From Erinaceus europaeus (taxonomy: Eukaryota > Chordata > Mammalia > Eulipotyphla > Erinaceidae), in contig NC_080168.1 of assembly GCF_950295315.1 (NCBI RefSeq), positions 67,031,254 to 67,095,253 on the forward strand: a DNA stretch of 64,000 bases. The letters run 5' to 3'. Below are positions 19,916-30,655 of this stretch, piece by piece. Under the pieces are notes generated by a model. That model made no database searches. It had not been told where the DNA came from and saw nothing but the letters and a program-made list of their open reading frames with translations. The number at the start of each line of letters is the position of its first letter. Position 1 is the first letter of the stretch. A program made the position numbers and the translations under genes.

Positions 19916-20577
19916 TCTCAATTTCTGTTTTAACAAATGAAAAAAAAAAAAAGGCAAGGAGAAAAAAAAAAGATGAGACAACAGCTTCTGGATCTGGATC
20001 TGGATCTGGATCTGTGTGAAGAACTTGGTGGTCCCAGAAGCCCTCCTACTTCCATGCTTCTGTAATGGACATCCCACCATGAGGGGCCTCACCCTCAGTC
20101 CTTCCACCCTGTGCCCACAACTACGTAGGCCACACACTGCCTGGGTGCTAAGGGGCCTGATGCCCTCCACACAGACCTAGAAGCTGGAGGCTGAGGGTAC
20201 TGGCCTGCATGGTGAGACCCCACTCAGTGCCCCTCAATCCCCTTTAAGACACTTGCTTCCCCACCCCCACACCCCCGGCCCCAGGCCTGTTCTGAGTGCC
20301 TCTGGCTGCAGACACTGGAAGGCTGCTATCTCTACCCTCCCATCCTGCTCTTGAGAGAATTCGCCCTGCAAATCAAGATCCACCACGTTCATTTGGAAGA
20401 CTAGTAGAAGAAACAGAGAGCAGAGGAGATTTTACTAGGCTCTTAGTGTTTGTCAGAAGAAAAAAAGGAAGGTAGAAAGAGAGAGAGAAAAACAGAAAGA
20501 AAGAAAAAGGAGGTTGAAAGTGTGAGAATTCCTCAGGCAAAATTTCAGTAGATCCTTCCAATCCAGACACAAGTGCA
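19916..20577. other. Unassigned stretch with (GGATCT)n
   Basis: A short GGATCT hexamer repeat (about 19988-20013) and a purine-rich run at 20455-20515; otherwise nothing recognised. Confidence 0.4.
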
Positions 20578-20775
20578 GTGAAGACAGAGGCTGCTTGGCA
20601 TATCACCATACAGAAGGACCCAGGTTCAAGTCTCCAACCCTCATCTGCAGGGTGGATACTTCACAGGGGTCCCTCTTTCTCTCTCTTCCTTTCTCTCTCT
20701 CTCTCTCCCCTCCCTCTCCATTTTTCTCTAGATCTCTAAAAATAAATAAACAAAGAAAAAAGAAATTAATTAAAA
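20578..20775 (+). mobile_element. Group A-short SINE (plus), diverged
   Basis: GGACCCAGGTTCAAGTCTCCAACCCTC, TCTGCAGGGTGGATACTTCACAGG, CT-rich middle and AAAATAAATAAACAAAG end. Confidence 0.75.
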
Positions 20776-21180
20776 CAAGGAACACTTTGGTGTGCCTGCG
20801 AGCCCCTGGCTTTGTCACCGTGCTGCCTCCTCAGCTACAGGTGTGGACTTCCTTGTTGAGTATGGGTCTTGCTTTTCTTGGGGGGGATGTTCCATAAGGG
20901 TTAGTGCAGTTAGATGGACAGAGCTCTCTAGGACCACCCCCATGCTCTTCCTGATTCCCTGAAGACAGTGGGCACTCCCTGTTCCTGAGAGTACTGGAGT
21001 CTCTGTGTAAGGGAGATCTGTGTCTCCTTTCAGTCAGAGCTGTTTGCCACACACATTGTCATAGTGTCTGCTCAGGGCACACACAGGACCTTTTTTGTTG
21101 AGAGGAGACCTACTTTTCATCGTTATTATTTTACCATCTTTCCTGAAGTCTCTGTCTGACAGTAATAGTGCTCTGTTACA
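20776..21180. other. Unassigned stretch
   Basis: No repeat or gene recognised. Confidence 0.4.
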
Positions 21181-21181
21181 C

Positions 21182-21722
21182 CTTCTAATTTTTAAAATTT
21201 TATTAGTGTTTTATTATTGATTTACAAAATTATAAGATAACAGGGGTACAACTCTGCACCATTTATACCACCAGAGTTCTGAATCCTCAATCCCTCCATT
21301 GGAAGCTACAGCAGTTCTCCTAAGATTATAGACATGGGTTAACTATCACCTCTATGACTATCTGTCTATATCTGTATATATTTTCCCTTTTTTTTCATGA
21401 TATCATTTCTCTTCCTTTCCAAGTCACATCTACACCTGTTACTACTTCTGAGTGTCCTTCCCTTTTTCCTCTTCTCTCTCTGGGTCCTGATGGAGTTGTA
21501 GTTCAGAGCCCTCTGGTCATCTTCCCCTAATATTTGCCCCCTTCTAGGAAGATGGACCAAAATTCTTTATGGGGTGCAGAAGGTGGGAGTTCTGACTTCT
21601 GTAATTGTTCCTCCACTGGACATGGGTGTTGACAAGTGGATCCATACCCCCAGCCTGTTTCTATCTTTCCCTAGTGGGGCAGGGCTCTGAGCAGGTGGGA
21701 TTCCAGGACACATCGGTGACAA
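21182..21722 (-). mobile_element. H2 repeat copy 4 (minus), long form, least interrupted
   Basis: Left end TTTTAAAATTTTATTAGTGTTTTATTATTGATTTACAAAATT is the reversed A-rich 3' terminus. It has CACCAGAGTTCTGAATCC, the extra segment (CTCCTAAGATTATAGACATGG, CCTCTATGACTATCTG), TGGGGTGCAGAAGGTGGGAGTTCTG and CCAGGACACATCGGTGAC at the right. Best reference copy for the family in this window. Confidence 0.78.
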
Positions 21723-21857
21723 AGGTGCTAAGATCTAAAGCAGGACAAATTAATTAATGACCAGGGAACCAAAGAGTAGGAATAGAGCGGAACAGAATTG
21801 AGATCTTTGGGTGGAAAGAAGTGCTACACTTTTTTCCATTACTGCTTAAAAGCTTTT

Positions 21858-22012
21858 TAAAAAGATGTATTCATCATGAGAGAATGAGTGAAGAAAGACG
21901 CATCACAGCACTTCTCCGTCTGGCCCAAGGTGGTGCTGGGGATTGAACCTGTGGCTCTGGGGCCTCAGGCCTGCAAGTTATGCTAACAGGGTGAGCTCAG
22001 TCTCAGCCCCTC
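21858..22012 (-). mobile_element. Group B-like SINE (minus)
   Basis: GATGTATTCATCATGAGAGAATG, CATCACAGCACTTCTCCGTCTGG, GGTGCTGGGGATTGAACCTGTGG and CAGGCCTGCAAGTTATGCTAACAG. Confidence 0.72.
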
Positions 22013-22221
22013 CCCCTGTGCTGAGAGTGGCTCTCTCAGGGAAAGCCTACTCTAGGTGAGCCATGCCTTCCTTCAGCCCTCCCCAAAGCCCCTGCCCTCT
22101 CACTGGGAAATCCGAGCCTGCCATTCCCATGGAGAGTGACCTTGAGAGCACTGAACTGAGACCTGCCCTGCAGCTTTTCTATTTATGACATTGGTTACTA
22201 GTGTCTTCCTTATCTCTTTCT

Positions 22222-22311
22222 ATCTTCCTTCCTTCCTTCCTTCCTTCCTTCCTTCCTTCCTTCCTTCCTCTCTCTCTCTCTCTCTCTCCCTTCCTCTCTC
22301 TCTCTCTTTCT

Positions 22312-22383
<72 letters not shown>

Positions 22384-22385
22384 TC
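22222..22385 (+). repeat. (CCTT)n-(CT)n-(CTTT)n compound microsatellite
   Basis: Pyrimidine-only run; spurious Ser/Leu/Phe frames arise on plus and Arg/Glu/Lys frames on minus. Confidence 0.95.
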
Positions 22386-22442
22386 ATCTGTCTTCTTTGG
22401 CCTGAGTAAAAATATGTCATGTTTCCATTTTTTTCTTTTCCC

Positions 22443-22540
22443 ATCTTCTTCTTCTAGCATTTGCCCTTCTTCCGTAGCCAGTCAACAGCGTCAGGTTGAG
22501 CCTGATGTAAAGTTTCGAGACCTCAAATCACTTTATTAGG
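22443..22540 (-). mobile_element. H3 copy 2, sharing only the 3' end
   Basis: CTTCTTCTTCTAGCATTTGCCC to GTCAACAGCGTCAGGTTGA matches the 3' 60 bp of the element at 19565, including the GAA tail. Beyond that the sequence (TGATGTAAAGTTTCGAGACCTC) is different from copy 1. No TSD was found. Confidence 0.6.
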
Positions 22541-22620
22541 GGGTAAGTGGTGATAGTCCTGTTGTTAATATATCTGTACTTTAAGTCATTACCAAGTTGT
22601 TTTTTAAAAAAATGACATGG

Positions 22621-22943
22621 GGGGCCGGGTGGTAGTATAGTGGGTTAAGCTCCCATGGCACAAAGTGCAAGGACCGGCTTAAGGATCCCGGCTTGAGCCC
22701 CTGGATCCCCATCTTCAGGGGGGTCACTTCACAGGTGGTGAAGCAGGTCTGCAGGTGTCTATCTCTCCTCCTCTCTGTCTTTACCTCCTCTCTCTATTTC
22801 TCTCTTTCCTATTTAACAACAACAGTAACAATAAGAAAATAATAACAACAATTGCAACAAAAGGGAAAAAATGGCCTCCAAGAGCAGTGGATTTGTGATG
22901 CAAGCACAGAGCCCCAGCAATAACCCTGGAGGCAAAAAAAAAG
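22621..22943 (+). mobile_element. Group A SINE (plus)
   Basis: Complete: GGGGCCGGGTGGTAGTATAGTGGGTTAAGC head to CAATAACCCTGGAGGC and poly-A. Confidence 0.92.
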
Positions 22944-23428
22944 TGGCATGGGTATAATTCTCTTCTCCCCTTGATAGGTGTCTGCAGAACACTCTCACCC
23001 CCAGTGTAGGTCCTTCCCTCATTATGCACAGGACCCCAACACCCTCTGTTTCATTTTTTGGAGTGAGAAAAAATAGTTCTTATTAAGCAGTTAAATAATA
23101 GATATGAGGTTCCTTATTTTCCACAAACTCTTGGCCTACGGACTACTTTGATTGCATAGGTATAATTAAATATTCATAGAAGTTAATGCAGATAACACTT
23201 AAAAAAAACTACAGAATGAAACTGTTAAGTTTAAATCCTTAGGCATGGAAGCATGTATATTAAATAAATGGCTGAATTTAATTTCCATGTCTTTATCACA
23301 CATAAAACTGGGGCCTGAGTAATTAAATGTTTCTAGGAAACAGTAAATTTACGATGGATGCTCATTATTATAAATAATTAAATAGATGGAATGACTGCCT
23401 ATACTTAACACATACACATACTCTCCCT
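22944..23428. other. Unassigned AT-rich stretch
   Basis: No repeat or gene recognised. Confidence 0.4.
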
Positions 23429-23429
23429 T

Positions 23430-24010
23430 TAAATTTATTCGTGATTTAATATTGATTTACAAAATTACATGTAATCAGGGGTGTACTTCTGTATTGTTCC
23501 CATCACCGGAGTTCTGAATCCTTAGTCTCCCCACTGCAAGCTACTGCACTTCTCCTAAGGTTGCAGACACAGGCAGCCATCATCTCTATGACTATCTGGC
23601 TACATTTGCACATAATTGCCGCCTTTTTCTTCCAGGTCCAGGCCTCTCTTCCCCTTCAAGCCACACATAACCCTATTACTGCATCCAGATGTCCCTCTCC
23701 TCTTCCTCCTCTCTCTCCGGGTGCTGATGGAGCTGGAGTTCAGAGCCCTCTTATCCTCTTCCTCCCATCACTTCTCTCCCACTGGGACTATGGATCAAGA
23801 TTGTTTTGGGGGTGCAGAAGGTGGGAGTTCTGGCTTCTGTAATTGCTTCTCTGCTGGACACGGATGCCCAACACTCTTTTCACCTCCCCCCTGCCCTGCT
23901 TCCCAGAGCCTTTGTTGTGGTGCAGACTCCACACCCAGTCTAGCTTTCACCATGTATTTTTCCTTTCTGTCTTTGCTTCTGAAGTCCCACCTATAGGTGA
24001 GATCATCCGG
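23430..24010 (-). mobile_element. H2 repeat copy 5 (minus), long form
   Basis: TTCGTGATTTAATATTGATTTACAAAATT at the left, CCATCACCGGAGTTCTGAATCC, CTCCTAAGGTTGCAGACAC, GGGGGTGCAGAAGGTGGGAGTTCTGG and TTGCTTCTCTGCTGGACA. The right part diverges after about 23870. Confidence 0.75.
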
Positions 24011-24173
24011 TATGCATCCTTGTCTTATTTCTTTTTAAAAAATGCTTCCAGTGGAGTGCTGCCATCCTCAGTATGAAGTTTACACTTATCCAATTCCTTC
24101 TTCAAAAATAATAAACCAAAAATGAAAACTCAAAATCTGTAAGGGGTAAACTAAATATAGTAACTGTAACAGG

Positions 24174-24400
24174 CTGGTGAGACAGCTCACTTAGATAGTG
24201 TGCTGCTTTGTCATGCACACAACCCAGGTTCCAGCCCAGCCCCTACTGTATTCAAGGAAGCTTTGAGCTGTGTACTCTGTCAGCTCTGTCTCGGTCTCTC
24301 TGCTTGCCTGTCTCTAGACACAGCAGCCTGTGCTTCCTCCTCTCATGCACTGACCCCTGTGCCCTTGGCCACCCCTTGGCATCCCTGATCATATGTCAGC
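24174..24400 (+). mobile_element. Group D SINE (plus)
   Basis: GGCTGGTGAGACAGCTCACTTAGATAGTGTGCTGCTTTG head as at 11051, CCAGGTTCCAGCCCAGCCCC, AAGGAAGCTTTGAGCTGTG and CT-rich continuation. Confidence 0.75.
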
Positions 24401-24521
24401 TCAGTGAGAATACAATGGAGTGTTTCACTTCACGTTCATTTGTTCCTTCTGTCCTTAGTGGACACTTAGTTTCTCACCTGTGTCATTTCCCTTTCCTGTG
24501 GAGAGCTTTTGTTTTTCATTT

Positions 24522-24602
24522 ATTATTCAAAAGTTTTACTAGTGATTTAGTAGTAGCTTGCAAGACTGTAATACCACAGGGGTCTAGTACCAGACGTGGA
24601 GA
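24522..24602 (-). mobile_element. H2 fragment (copy 6, 3' end only, minus)
   Basis: TTTTACTAGTGATTTAGTAGTAGCTTGCAAGACTGTAATACCACAGGGGT aligns with the 3' terminus of the other H2 copies. Confidence 0.55.
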
Positions 24603-24631
24603 ACTCTTCAGAGACCATTTCTTGGAGTTTC

Positions 24632-24770
24632 ATGGTAAGGAAATGGCTCAGCGGTAGAACCAAGGACTTGCATGCCCAAGGTGCTCAATCTGACCCCAGA
24701 CTCCACATGTGACTGGCCTCCTCTCTCTCGTAATAGAAGCAATTTTAAAACATTTCTAGGCGTTTAAGTT
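24632..24770 (+). mobile_element. Group D-like SINE (plus), diverged
   Basis: GGAAATGGCTCAGCGGTAGAACCAAGGACTTGCATG head with an A-box-like core, then CTCAATCTGACCCC and a CTCTCTCTCG segment before an A-rich end. Confidence 0.6.
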
Positions 24771-25028
24771 TCTGTTGGTGATGAGTTCCCTCAGTCTTCT
24801 TTCTTTCTTTCCCTCCTCCCTTCCTCCCTCCCTTCCTTGTTGAAGGAGAGTCTTATGGTAGAGAGCTTCTTCATATGGATTTTCCTTTTCAGGACCCAGC
24901 AGACTGTGACCTGCTCTTGTTCTGTCTGCAAGTTTTCTGACAAGAAGTATACCCTAAATCTTCAAGACTTTTGGCCTTCTGAAGCTTTAGTGTGAACTGC
25001 CAGGAGTAGTTTTTAAATTTTCAGGCTT

Positions 25029-25305
25029 CTGGGAGCTGGGCAGTGGCACAGCAGGTTAAGTGCACATGGTGGAAGGTGCACAGACTGGTATCAGGATCCT
25101 GGTTGGAGCTCCCGGCTCCCCACCTGCAGGGGGTTCACTTCACAGGCAGTGAAGCAGATCTGTGTCTATCTTTCTTCACCCCTCTCTGTCTTCCCCTCCT
25201 CTCTCGATTTCTCTCTGTCCTATTCAACAACATCAGCAATAACAACAACAATGACAATAAACAACAATGGCAACAAAACGGAAAAAATAAAGTTAAAAAA
25301 ATTTT
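25029..25305 (+). mobile_element. Group A SINE (plus), 11-bp TSD
   Basis: Head CTGGGCAGTGGCACAGCAGGTTAAGTGCACATGG to CAACAACAATGACAATAAAC and A-rich end. TTTTCAGGCTT is duplicated at 25018-25028 and 25306-25316. Confidence 0.9.
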
Positions 25306-25487
25306 TTTTCAGGCTTTCCAGTGCTGAGTGCCAGGTGTCTGCAGGTCAGCGTCTGTTAATAATTTCAGAAAATGCACAGTCGTTAGTGCCTCCCATCTTT
25401 CTTTTGCTCTTTTCTCTCCGGCGTTTCCATCAGACCCAGCTCCACATTGGGGATGGTCTCACAGCTCTTGGCTGCACTGCACAGTTC

Positions 25488-25590
25488 CTTTTTCTTTCCT
25501 TTCCTTTTCTTTCCTTTTCTTTTCTTTTCCTTTCCTTCCTTTCCTTTCCTTTCCTTTCCTTTCCTTTCCTTTCCTTTTTTTTTTTTTTTT
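25488..25590 (+). repeat. (CCTTT)n pyrimidine microsatellite
   Basis: Pentanucleotide CCTTT/CTTTT array ending in a T run of about 20. Confidence 0.95.
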
Positions 25591-25592
25591 TC

Positions 25593-26285
25593 CCATTCAT
25601 TCCTGGGGGAGGTTTCTGTTGTGTAAGTCTCAGACTTCCGGGTTCTCTCCCTGACCTTGTCTAGTCTGCTGGCGAGTGTGCAGAGCCACAGGCTGCTGTT
25701 CTGATGTCTTCCAGGCCCGTTGTCTGTCTCTACCCTGGAGCCCCCCAAGTGTGTCCCGTGCCCCTTGGCCCCTGTGCAGTCAGCCAGCTCAGACCCAAGT
25801 GGAGCCCCAGTGCTTTCTCCTCTGCCTGGTTGGAGCTGCCACACGTTTAGCAGGTACCTTCTGCAGGCTCCTGCTGGCTGTGACCCAGGCTTTGTGTCTC
25901 CAGCTCAGTGTCTGTACCCACCTCTCTGAGGTGTCTGGGTGTGTTGGGCCTGGCCCAGCTCTCCGACAGGCCCAGGGAAGCACTGATCTAGTGTTCAGGT
26001 ATTTCCTTCTATGGGCACAGGCTGGTGGCCTTCTGCCTAGCCGTCCTCTGGTGGCTTCTGCTGACACGTGATGTAGGGAGGCCCAGGGACAGAGAGGGGA
26101 GGAGCTGCATAAACTTTGCTGAGGTTTTGCCATCTAGAAGCCTTGCAGACCATTTGGGGCCAGTGCTGATGGCCTCTAGGTGGATCCCAGCTGGGGAAAG
26201 AGTAGGCTCGTGAGGGCAGAGGAAGACTGCTGGGAAAATGCTGATCTCCTCAAAGGGGCAGGGAGCTGTTCCTCATCTTGATCTA
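25593..26285. other. Unassigned GC-rich stretch
   Basis: No repeat recognised; several frames of 60-130 codons on both strands show no recognisable domain. Confidence 0.4.
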
Positions 26286-26290
26286 CATAG

Positions 26291-26291
<1 letters not shown>

Positions 26292-26333
<42 letters not shown>

Positions 26334-26350
26334 CGCGCGCGCGCGCGCGC
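26292..26350 (+). repeat. (TG)17(GC)13 alternating purine-pyrimidine tract
   Basis: An uninterrupted 59-bp alternating tract: TG dinucleotides to 26325, then pure GC to 26350. The (GC)13 is 26 bp of perfect CpG. Confidence 0.97.
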
Positions 26351-26680
26351 TTTTCTGTGTGTCTGTGTCTCTCTCTGTGTGTGTCTCTGTATGTGTGTCT
26401 CTCTGTGTATGTGTTTATGTCTGTGTGTCTCTGTGTGTATCTTTCTCTGTGTGTCTGTGTGCGTGTCTGTGTGTCTGGGTGTGTGTCTCTTTCTCTGTGT
26501 GTGTGTCTCTGTGGCTGTATGTCTCTGTGTATGTGTGTCTAAAGACACAGATACATAGAGAGACACAGACTCTCTGTGTATCTCTCTGTCTCTTTATGTG
26601 CATGTATGAGTCTTTGTGTGTCTGTCTGTGTGTATGTGTGTCTGTGTCTTTATGTGCAGGTATGAGTCTCTGTGTGTCTG
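26351..26680 (+). repeat. Degenerate GT/CT-rich low-complexity tract
   Basis: TCTGTGTGTCTCT-type sequence decaying from the perfect tract. At about 26534-26548 the run flips strand (TGTGTCT, A, AGACACA), a small inverted repeat, after which CA/GA-rich sequence appears briefly. Confidence 0.9.
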
Positions 26681-27436
26681 AGTATGGGGGGCTGGACCTC
26701 CTGCATGCACAGTTTCACCACTCCAAGTTTTTCTTCACTCAGGTGGAGACGACACAGAGATGGACAGAGGGGGCACCATAGCAAGGAAGTGTCCCTGTTG
26801 GCACAGCACCTCAAGGCCCCTGTGGTCTGTGGCTTGACCCTGGGTCTTACACTTGGCAAGGCCAGCTCCCCACCCAGTAAGCTCCCCACCACCTCTCTAC
26901 CTTCATCTTAATCTCCAAACTCAGATGATTAAGAAATAAATGTTTTAAAAACCTGGGAAATGAGAGGATGGACATCTGTTTCCCAGCCTGGATTCCTTGT
27001 GTTAGACATTCTGAATCCATATATCACGCACACTCCCTCCTTCCTTCCCATTCTCCTTCCCTCCAGGAGTAGGCTAGTATGTTTTGGGGGGGAGGAAGAT
27101 GTGAAAAGCACAGTCCTCCTTTGGGCGCCATTGGACCTGTCCCTCCCAGCTGCTTAAAAGGCCAGGTCCCACCCAGTGAAGCTCAGGGCCCCACAACCTG
27201 TGAGCCTGTCAAGCTCACTCATCTCTGGTCTTGTCATCTAAAAGTACCTACCAATAATACTAATAATGATAATAAAAATAAATAGTAATAAAGGCCTCTA
27301 CCACCCAAACTAAGCCATGCCATCTGACCTAGGCTCTAGGGATACTTTTATCTTTTTAGTTTTGCTTTGCTATTGTTGTTGTCACTGGGGTTTCAATGCT
27401 CCAGGCTTTTTTCGGTTTATCAAAATTTACTTTGGG
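26681..27436. other. Unassigned stretch
   Basis: No recent repeat or gene recognised; short AAT-rich run at 27255-27292. Confidence 0.4.
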
Positions 27437-27622
27437 GGCCAGGTGGTGGCACACCTGGTTAAGTGCATGTTAGCACATGCAGGGACCCAAGCCCCATCTT
27501 TGGGGAGAAAGGTTTTACTAGTGATGGAGCAGAGCTGCAGGTATTTCTCTGCCTCTCTCCCTCCCCTTTCCCTCTCAATTCCTGTCTTTCCTGTCAAATA
27601 AATAAAGTTCTAAAAATATTTA
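27437..27622 (+). mobile_element. Group A-short SINE (plus)
   Basis: GGGGGCCAGGTGGTGGCACACCTGGTTAAGTGC head, GGAGCAGAGCTGCAGG, CTCTCAATTCCTGTCTTTCCTGTCAAATAAATAAAG end. Confidence 0.88.
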
Positions 27623-28528
27623 TGAATTTTATTTTCAAATAGTTTCAGATTTTCAGAAGAGTTGCAGCATATAAAAACATATTTATATTACCCCACGCTC
27701 AAATGTCTCTATCACCAGGGAGATTCTGTCCCTAGTCAGAAAGCAACACCATTAGTCATTGTTGATTAATCCCAGAACCCACTAGCTTTTCTCTGAAACC
27801 TTTTCCCATTCAGCTGGCCTGGAGAAGGTCTCAGCGCTGCCCATATCTCAGGTCTCTGCAGTGTGGAGTTGACAGCTGTGGAGTGGAGAGCAGGCTGGTG
27901 GACTGGGGAAGCCAGTCCCCATCCCTGTTCCTTCACTCAGGGCTGTGCAGATGTCAGCCGCTGGCCTGATCACAGCAGTGTCTGGGGGCAGGCAGGGTGT
28001 AGCCACTGTGGAGTTGCATCCCTCACAGTAGACTGTCAAAAGCAGGTGCCTGGTCCCACTGCAGTGGAGGTGCTCGTGGTCATTTATAAACGAGAGGCAG
28101 AGAAGGCTGGGCTAGGGCCTCGTTGAGACAGCCCTGGAGCAGAGAGAGGCCAGGATCCATGAGGAGGCTGGGTCAGAGGCCAATGGCTAGCAGCTTTTTG
28201 AGCACCAGCCAAGCCGCTGTCTGCCCACCCCTGCGCAGGCAATGATGCCGGAGTGAAGCCACCCTGAAAAACCAACTCTCCGGTTTGGATTTATATGGAA
28301 CTTCAGTGCTGTGCTGGATCCACCCCATACATGTGTAGCTGGTAGCCGGGGAGGATGAGCACAGCAAGGTAGAGGGCAGCTCCAGCCTAGGGCCAGCTCC
28401 ACTGAGGAAAGACAAAGACTGACACCAAGGCCCTGACCTAATACAGCTGTTTCTCTCCTGAAGCACTTTCACTTCAGAGCTCATTGCTACTGTGGGCCTG
28501 AGGACTCAGAGCTTCTTAGAGCAGAGGC
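27623..28528. other. Unassigned stretch
   Basis: Nothing recognised; GC-richer from 27800. Confidence 0.4.
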
Positions 28529-28529
28529 T

Positions 28530-28670
28530 CACTGGCTTGTGACAGAGTTTTTTCCTTTGACCAGGGCACAGCACAGGTCAGCTCTGGCTGATGGTGTATA
28601 CCGGGGACTGAACCTGGGAACGGGAAGGCCCAGACATGAAAGTGTGCTGTGTAAGCCTCTGTGTGCTTAT
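28530..28670 (-). mobile_element. Group B SINE (minus)
   Basis: CACAGGTCAGCTCTGGCTGATGG, CGGGGACTGAACCTGGGAACGG and TGCTGTGTAAGCC. Confidence 0.72.
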
Positions 28671-28761
28671 AAATTCTTACTTCCTCTTTATGTGCCCTGC
28701 AGAGGCGTGGACCACAAAAGAAACACCACTGAACAGCTTCACAGACCAGTCTCAATCTCTC

Positions 28762-28962
28762 TTTATCATTGTTATTTATTTATTTATTTATTGGCTAGAG
28801 GCAGTCAGAATCAAAGAGAAGGGAAGACAGAGAGGAAAGAGACAGAGAAACACCTCAAGCCTGCTTCACCACTCATGAATATTTCCTCCTGCAGATGGGG
28901 ACCAGGAGGCTTGAACCTGAGTCCTTGTGCACTCAACCAGATACACCACCCCCTGGCCCAAG
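28762..28962 (-). mobile_element. Group A-short SINE (minus)
   Basis: TTATTTATTTATTTATTTATTGGCTAGAGGCAGTCAG, ATTTCCTCCTGCAGATGGGGACC and TGTGCACTCAACCAGATACACCACC. Confidence 0.87.
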
Positions 28963-28967
28963 TTTTC

Positions 28968-29165
28968 AATTTTATCTATAGAGAGAGAAGAGAGAAGGAT
29001 GGGGGTGGGGGCGGGGGAAAGAGACATAGCACATCACTACTCCACCGTCCAGAGTTCCCTCCCCAGTGCTGTCCATGATCCTTCCAGGTGATGCCAGGAC
29101 TTGAACCCAGGACCTTGTGCATGGTAAGGTAGTCTCTGTCAGCTGAGCCACCTCTGGCCCCTTGT
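28968..29165 (-). mobile_element. Group D SINE (minus)
   Basis: Purine-rich left part (reversed CT middle), CCCCAGTGCTGTCCATGATCC, GGACTTGAACCCAGGACCTTGTGCATGG and GAGCCACCTCTGGCCCC head complement. Confidence 0.75.
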
Positions 29166-30102
29166 CTTTTTTCCTGTGCAAATAGAACAGCCTTAGTGCT
29201 TATGGTTTCTCTACAGCCAACATGTAATTTGTACCTGTCAAAATACAAGTCTGAAATATGTGACAGCTTCATAGAGTATGTGTGTGGGGGGTCACTCAGA
29301 GGTCCCAAGCTGACAAGTGAAAGGTTTGCTGTGCTGAGCCTGAGCCTAAAATATTGGTGTTTCTGCCCTGCTGAGGTCTCCCTTTTCCAGCCTTTTACAT
29401 CACTGAAGAAGGTGACTGTAGGGGCATGGAGGACTTCCTCTCAGCTTGCTTTTACCATTTCTGCCTATGTACTTCAGCCACTCACCAAAACTGAAAAGCG
29501 GCAACAACAAGATGAACACTAAGCAGCAGAACCTTCGTCCTTGCAGGACTGTCATCATGGTGGGAAGACACCGGAGGAAAGGTCATCTAGGGGCCAGGAG
29601 ATGTCCCACCTAGCAGGGAAAAGTCAGTTAAAATGAACGTAAGCCCTGTGTTTGAAAGGATGCACTCCATCCTGGGAGGATAAGCAGGACACATGTGGGA
29701 TTAGAAAGAAGTGCTGTGGAGAACCCCCCAAACCTTACATTTGAGCAGAGACTCTAAGCTTAGAGTAGAAAGAGGGTCACTATGAGACTGGAGCAGGTGG
29801 GAGTGGAGCTCTGAGCAGAGGCATGGCATCCATCTGGTTCCCGCTGCTCCCCATCTGTCTGAAGCTTCCCGCCCGGGGCTGCTCTTTGAGTTGACTCTAG
29901 GGTGAGGGCAGAGGAGGCACTGCTGTGGGTCTGGAGGAGGGAGAGAAGGATGGCACTGCAGAGGCAGCCAGGGGCCCAGAGGACAGCAGGGCCTTGAGGC
30001 CTGTGAGGCAGGAGGGGCCAGGCAGCTGCAAGCAGGAGGCTGGAGGAGGAGGACTTGCAGGGCCGACTCAGGCAGAGGCCAAGGGGACTCCTCAACACTC
30101 TT
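29166..30102. other. Unassigned stretch
   Basis: No recognisable recent element or coding domain. Confidence 0.4.
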
Positions 30103-30104
30103 CT

Positions 30105-30330
30105 TTTCTTGCTGCCACCGGCCTTATGGCTGCAGTTCGGTGCCTGCAGAACAAATTCCGTCTCCCAGTGGCCATTTTTCCCTTTTTGTTTGTTAGGGCA
30201 GAGAGTAGTTGGGGGGAGGGAGTGTGCGTTTATGAGAGAGAGAGAGAGAGGGAGGGAGAGAGAGAGGGGACTTTACTGTATGCCCCCCTCCCCCCCCACC
30301 CTCCCACCTCCATCTATCTCTCTCATTTGA
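30105..30330 (-). mobile_element. Diverged group A-like SINE fragment (minus)
   Basis: GCAGTTCGGTGCCTGCAGAACAAATTC and GTGGCCATTTTTCCCTTTTTGTTTGTTAGGGCAGAGAG resemble the reversed 3' body and linker; a GA-rich run follows at 30234-30268. Confidence 0.55.
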
Positions 30331-30467
30331 AAAATAAGATCAGTCTGGAAGCAGTGAATTCACACATGCACAAGATCCTGGTGAAACCACAAAAGAAGAA
30401 GATTTGGTTGGTTTGCACGTGAATGTGGAGTCAGGTGTGAGAGACAGGAGCTCCTGTCAGCCCCTTT

Positions 30468-30655
30468 TCCCTTTCCTTCTTTTTATTCAGTAGGACAGAG
30501 AGAAATTGAAAAGACAGGGAGATAGAGGGAGAGAGAGAGATGCCTGCAGACCTGATTCATCACTCCTGAAGCCTGCCCCCTGCAAGTGGGGAGAAGGGGC
30601 TTGAACCTTGGTTCTCACACATGATAATGGGTGTGTGGCCACCCAGCCCAACTAA
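30468..30655 (-). mobile_element. Group A-short SINE (minus)
   Basis: TTTTTATTCAGTAGGACAGAGAGAAATTG, GCCTGCAGACCTGATTCATCACTCC, CCCCCTGCAAGTGGGG and a head complement ending GGCCACCCAGCCC. Confidence 0.85.

Noticed and set aside
26238..26781. Cys/Val-rich frames up to 167 codons
   Set aside because: Product of the GT/GC and GTCT low-complexity tract.
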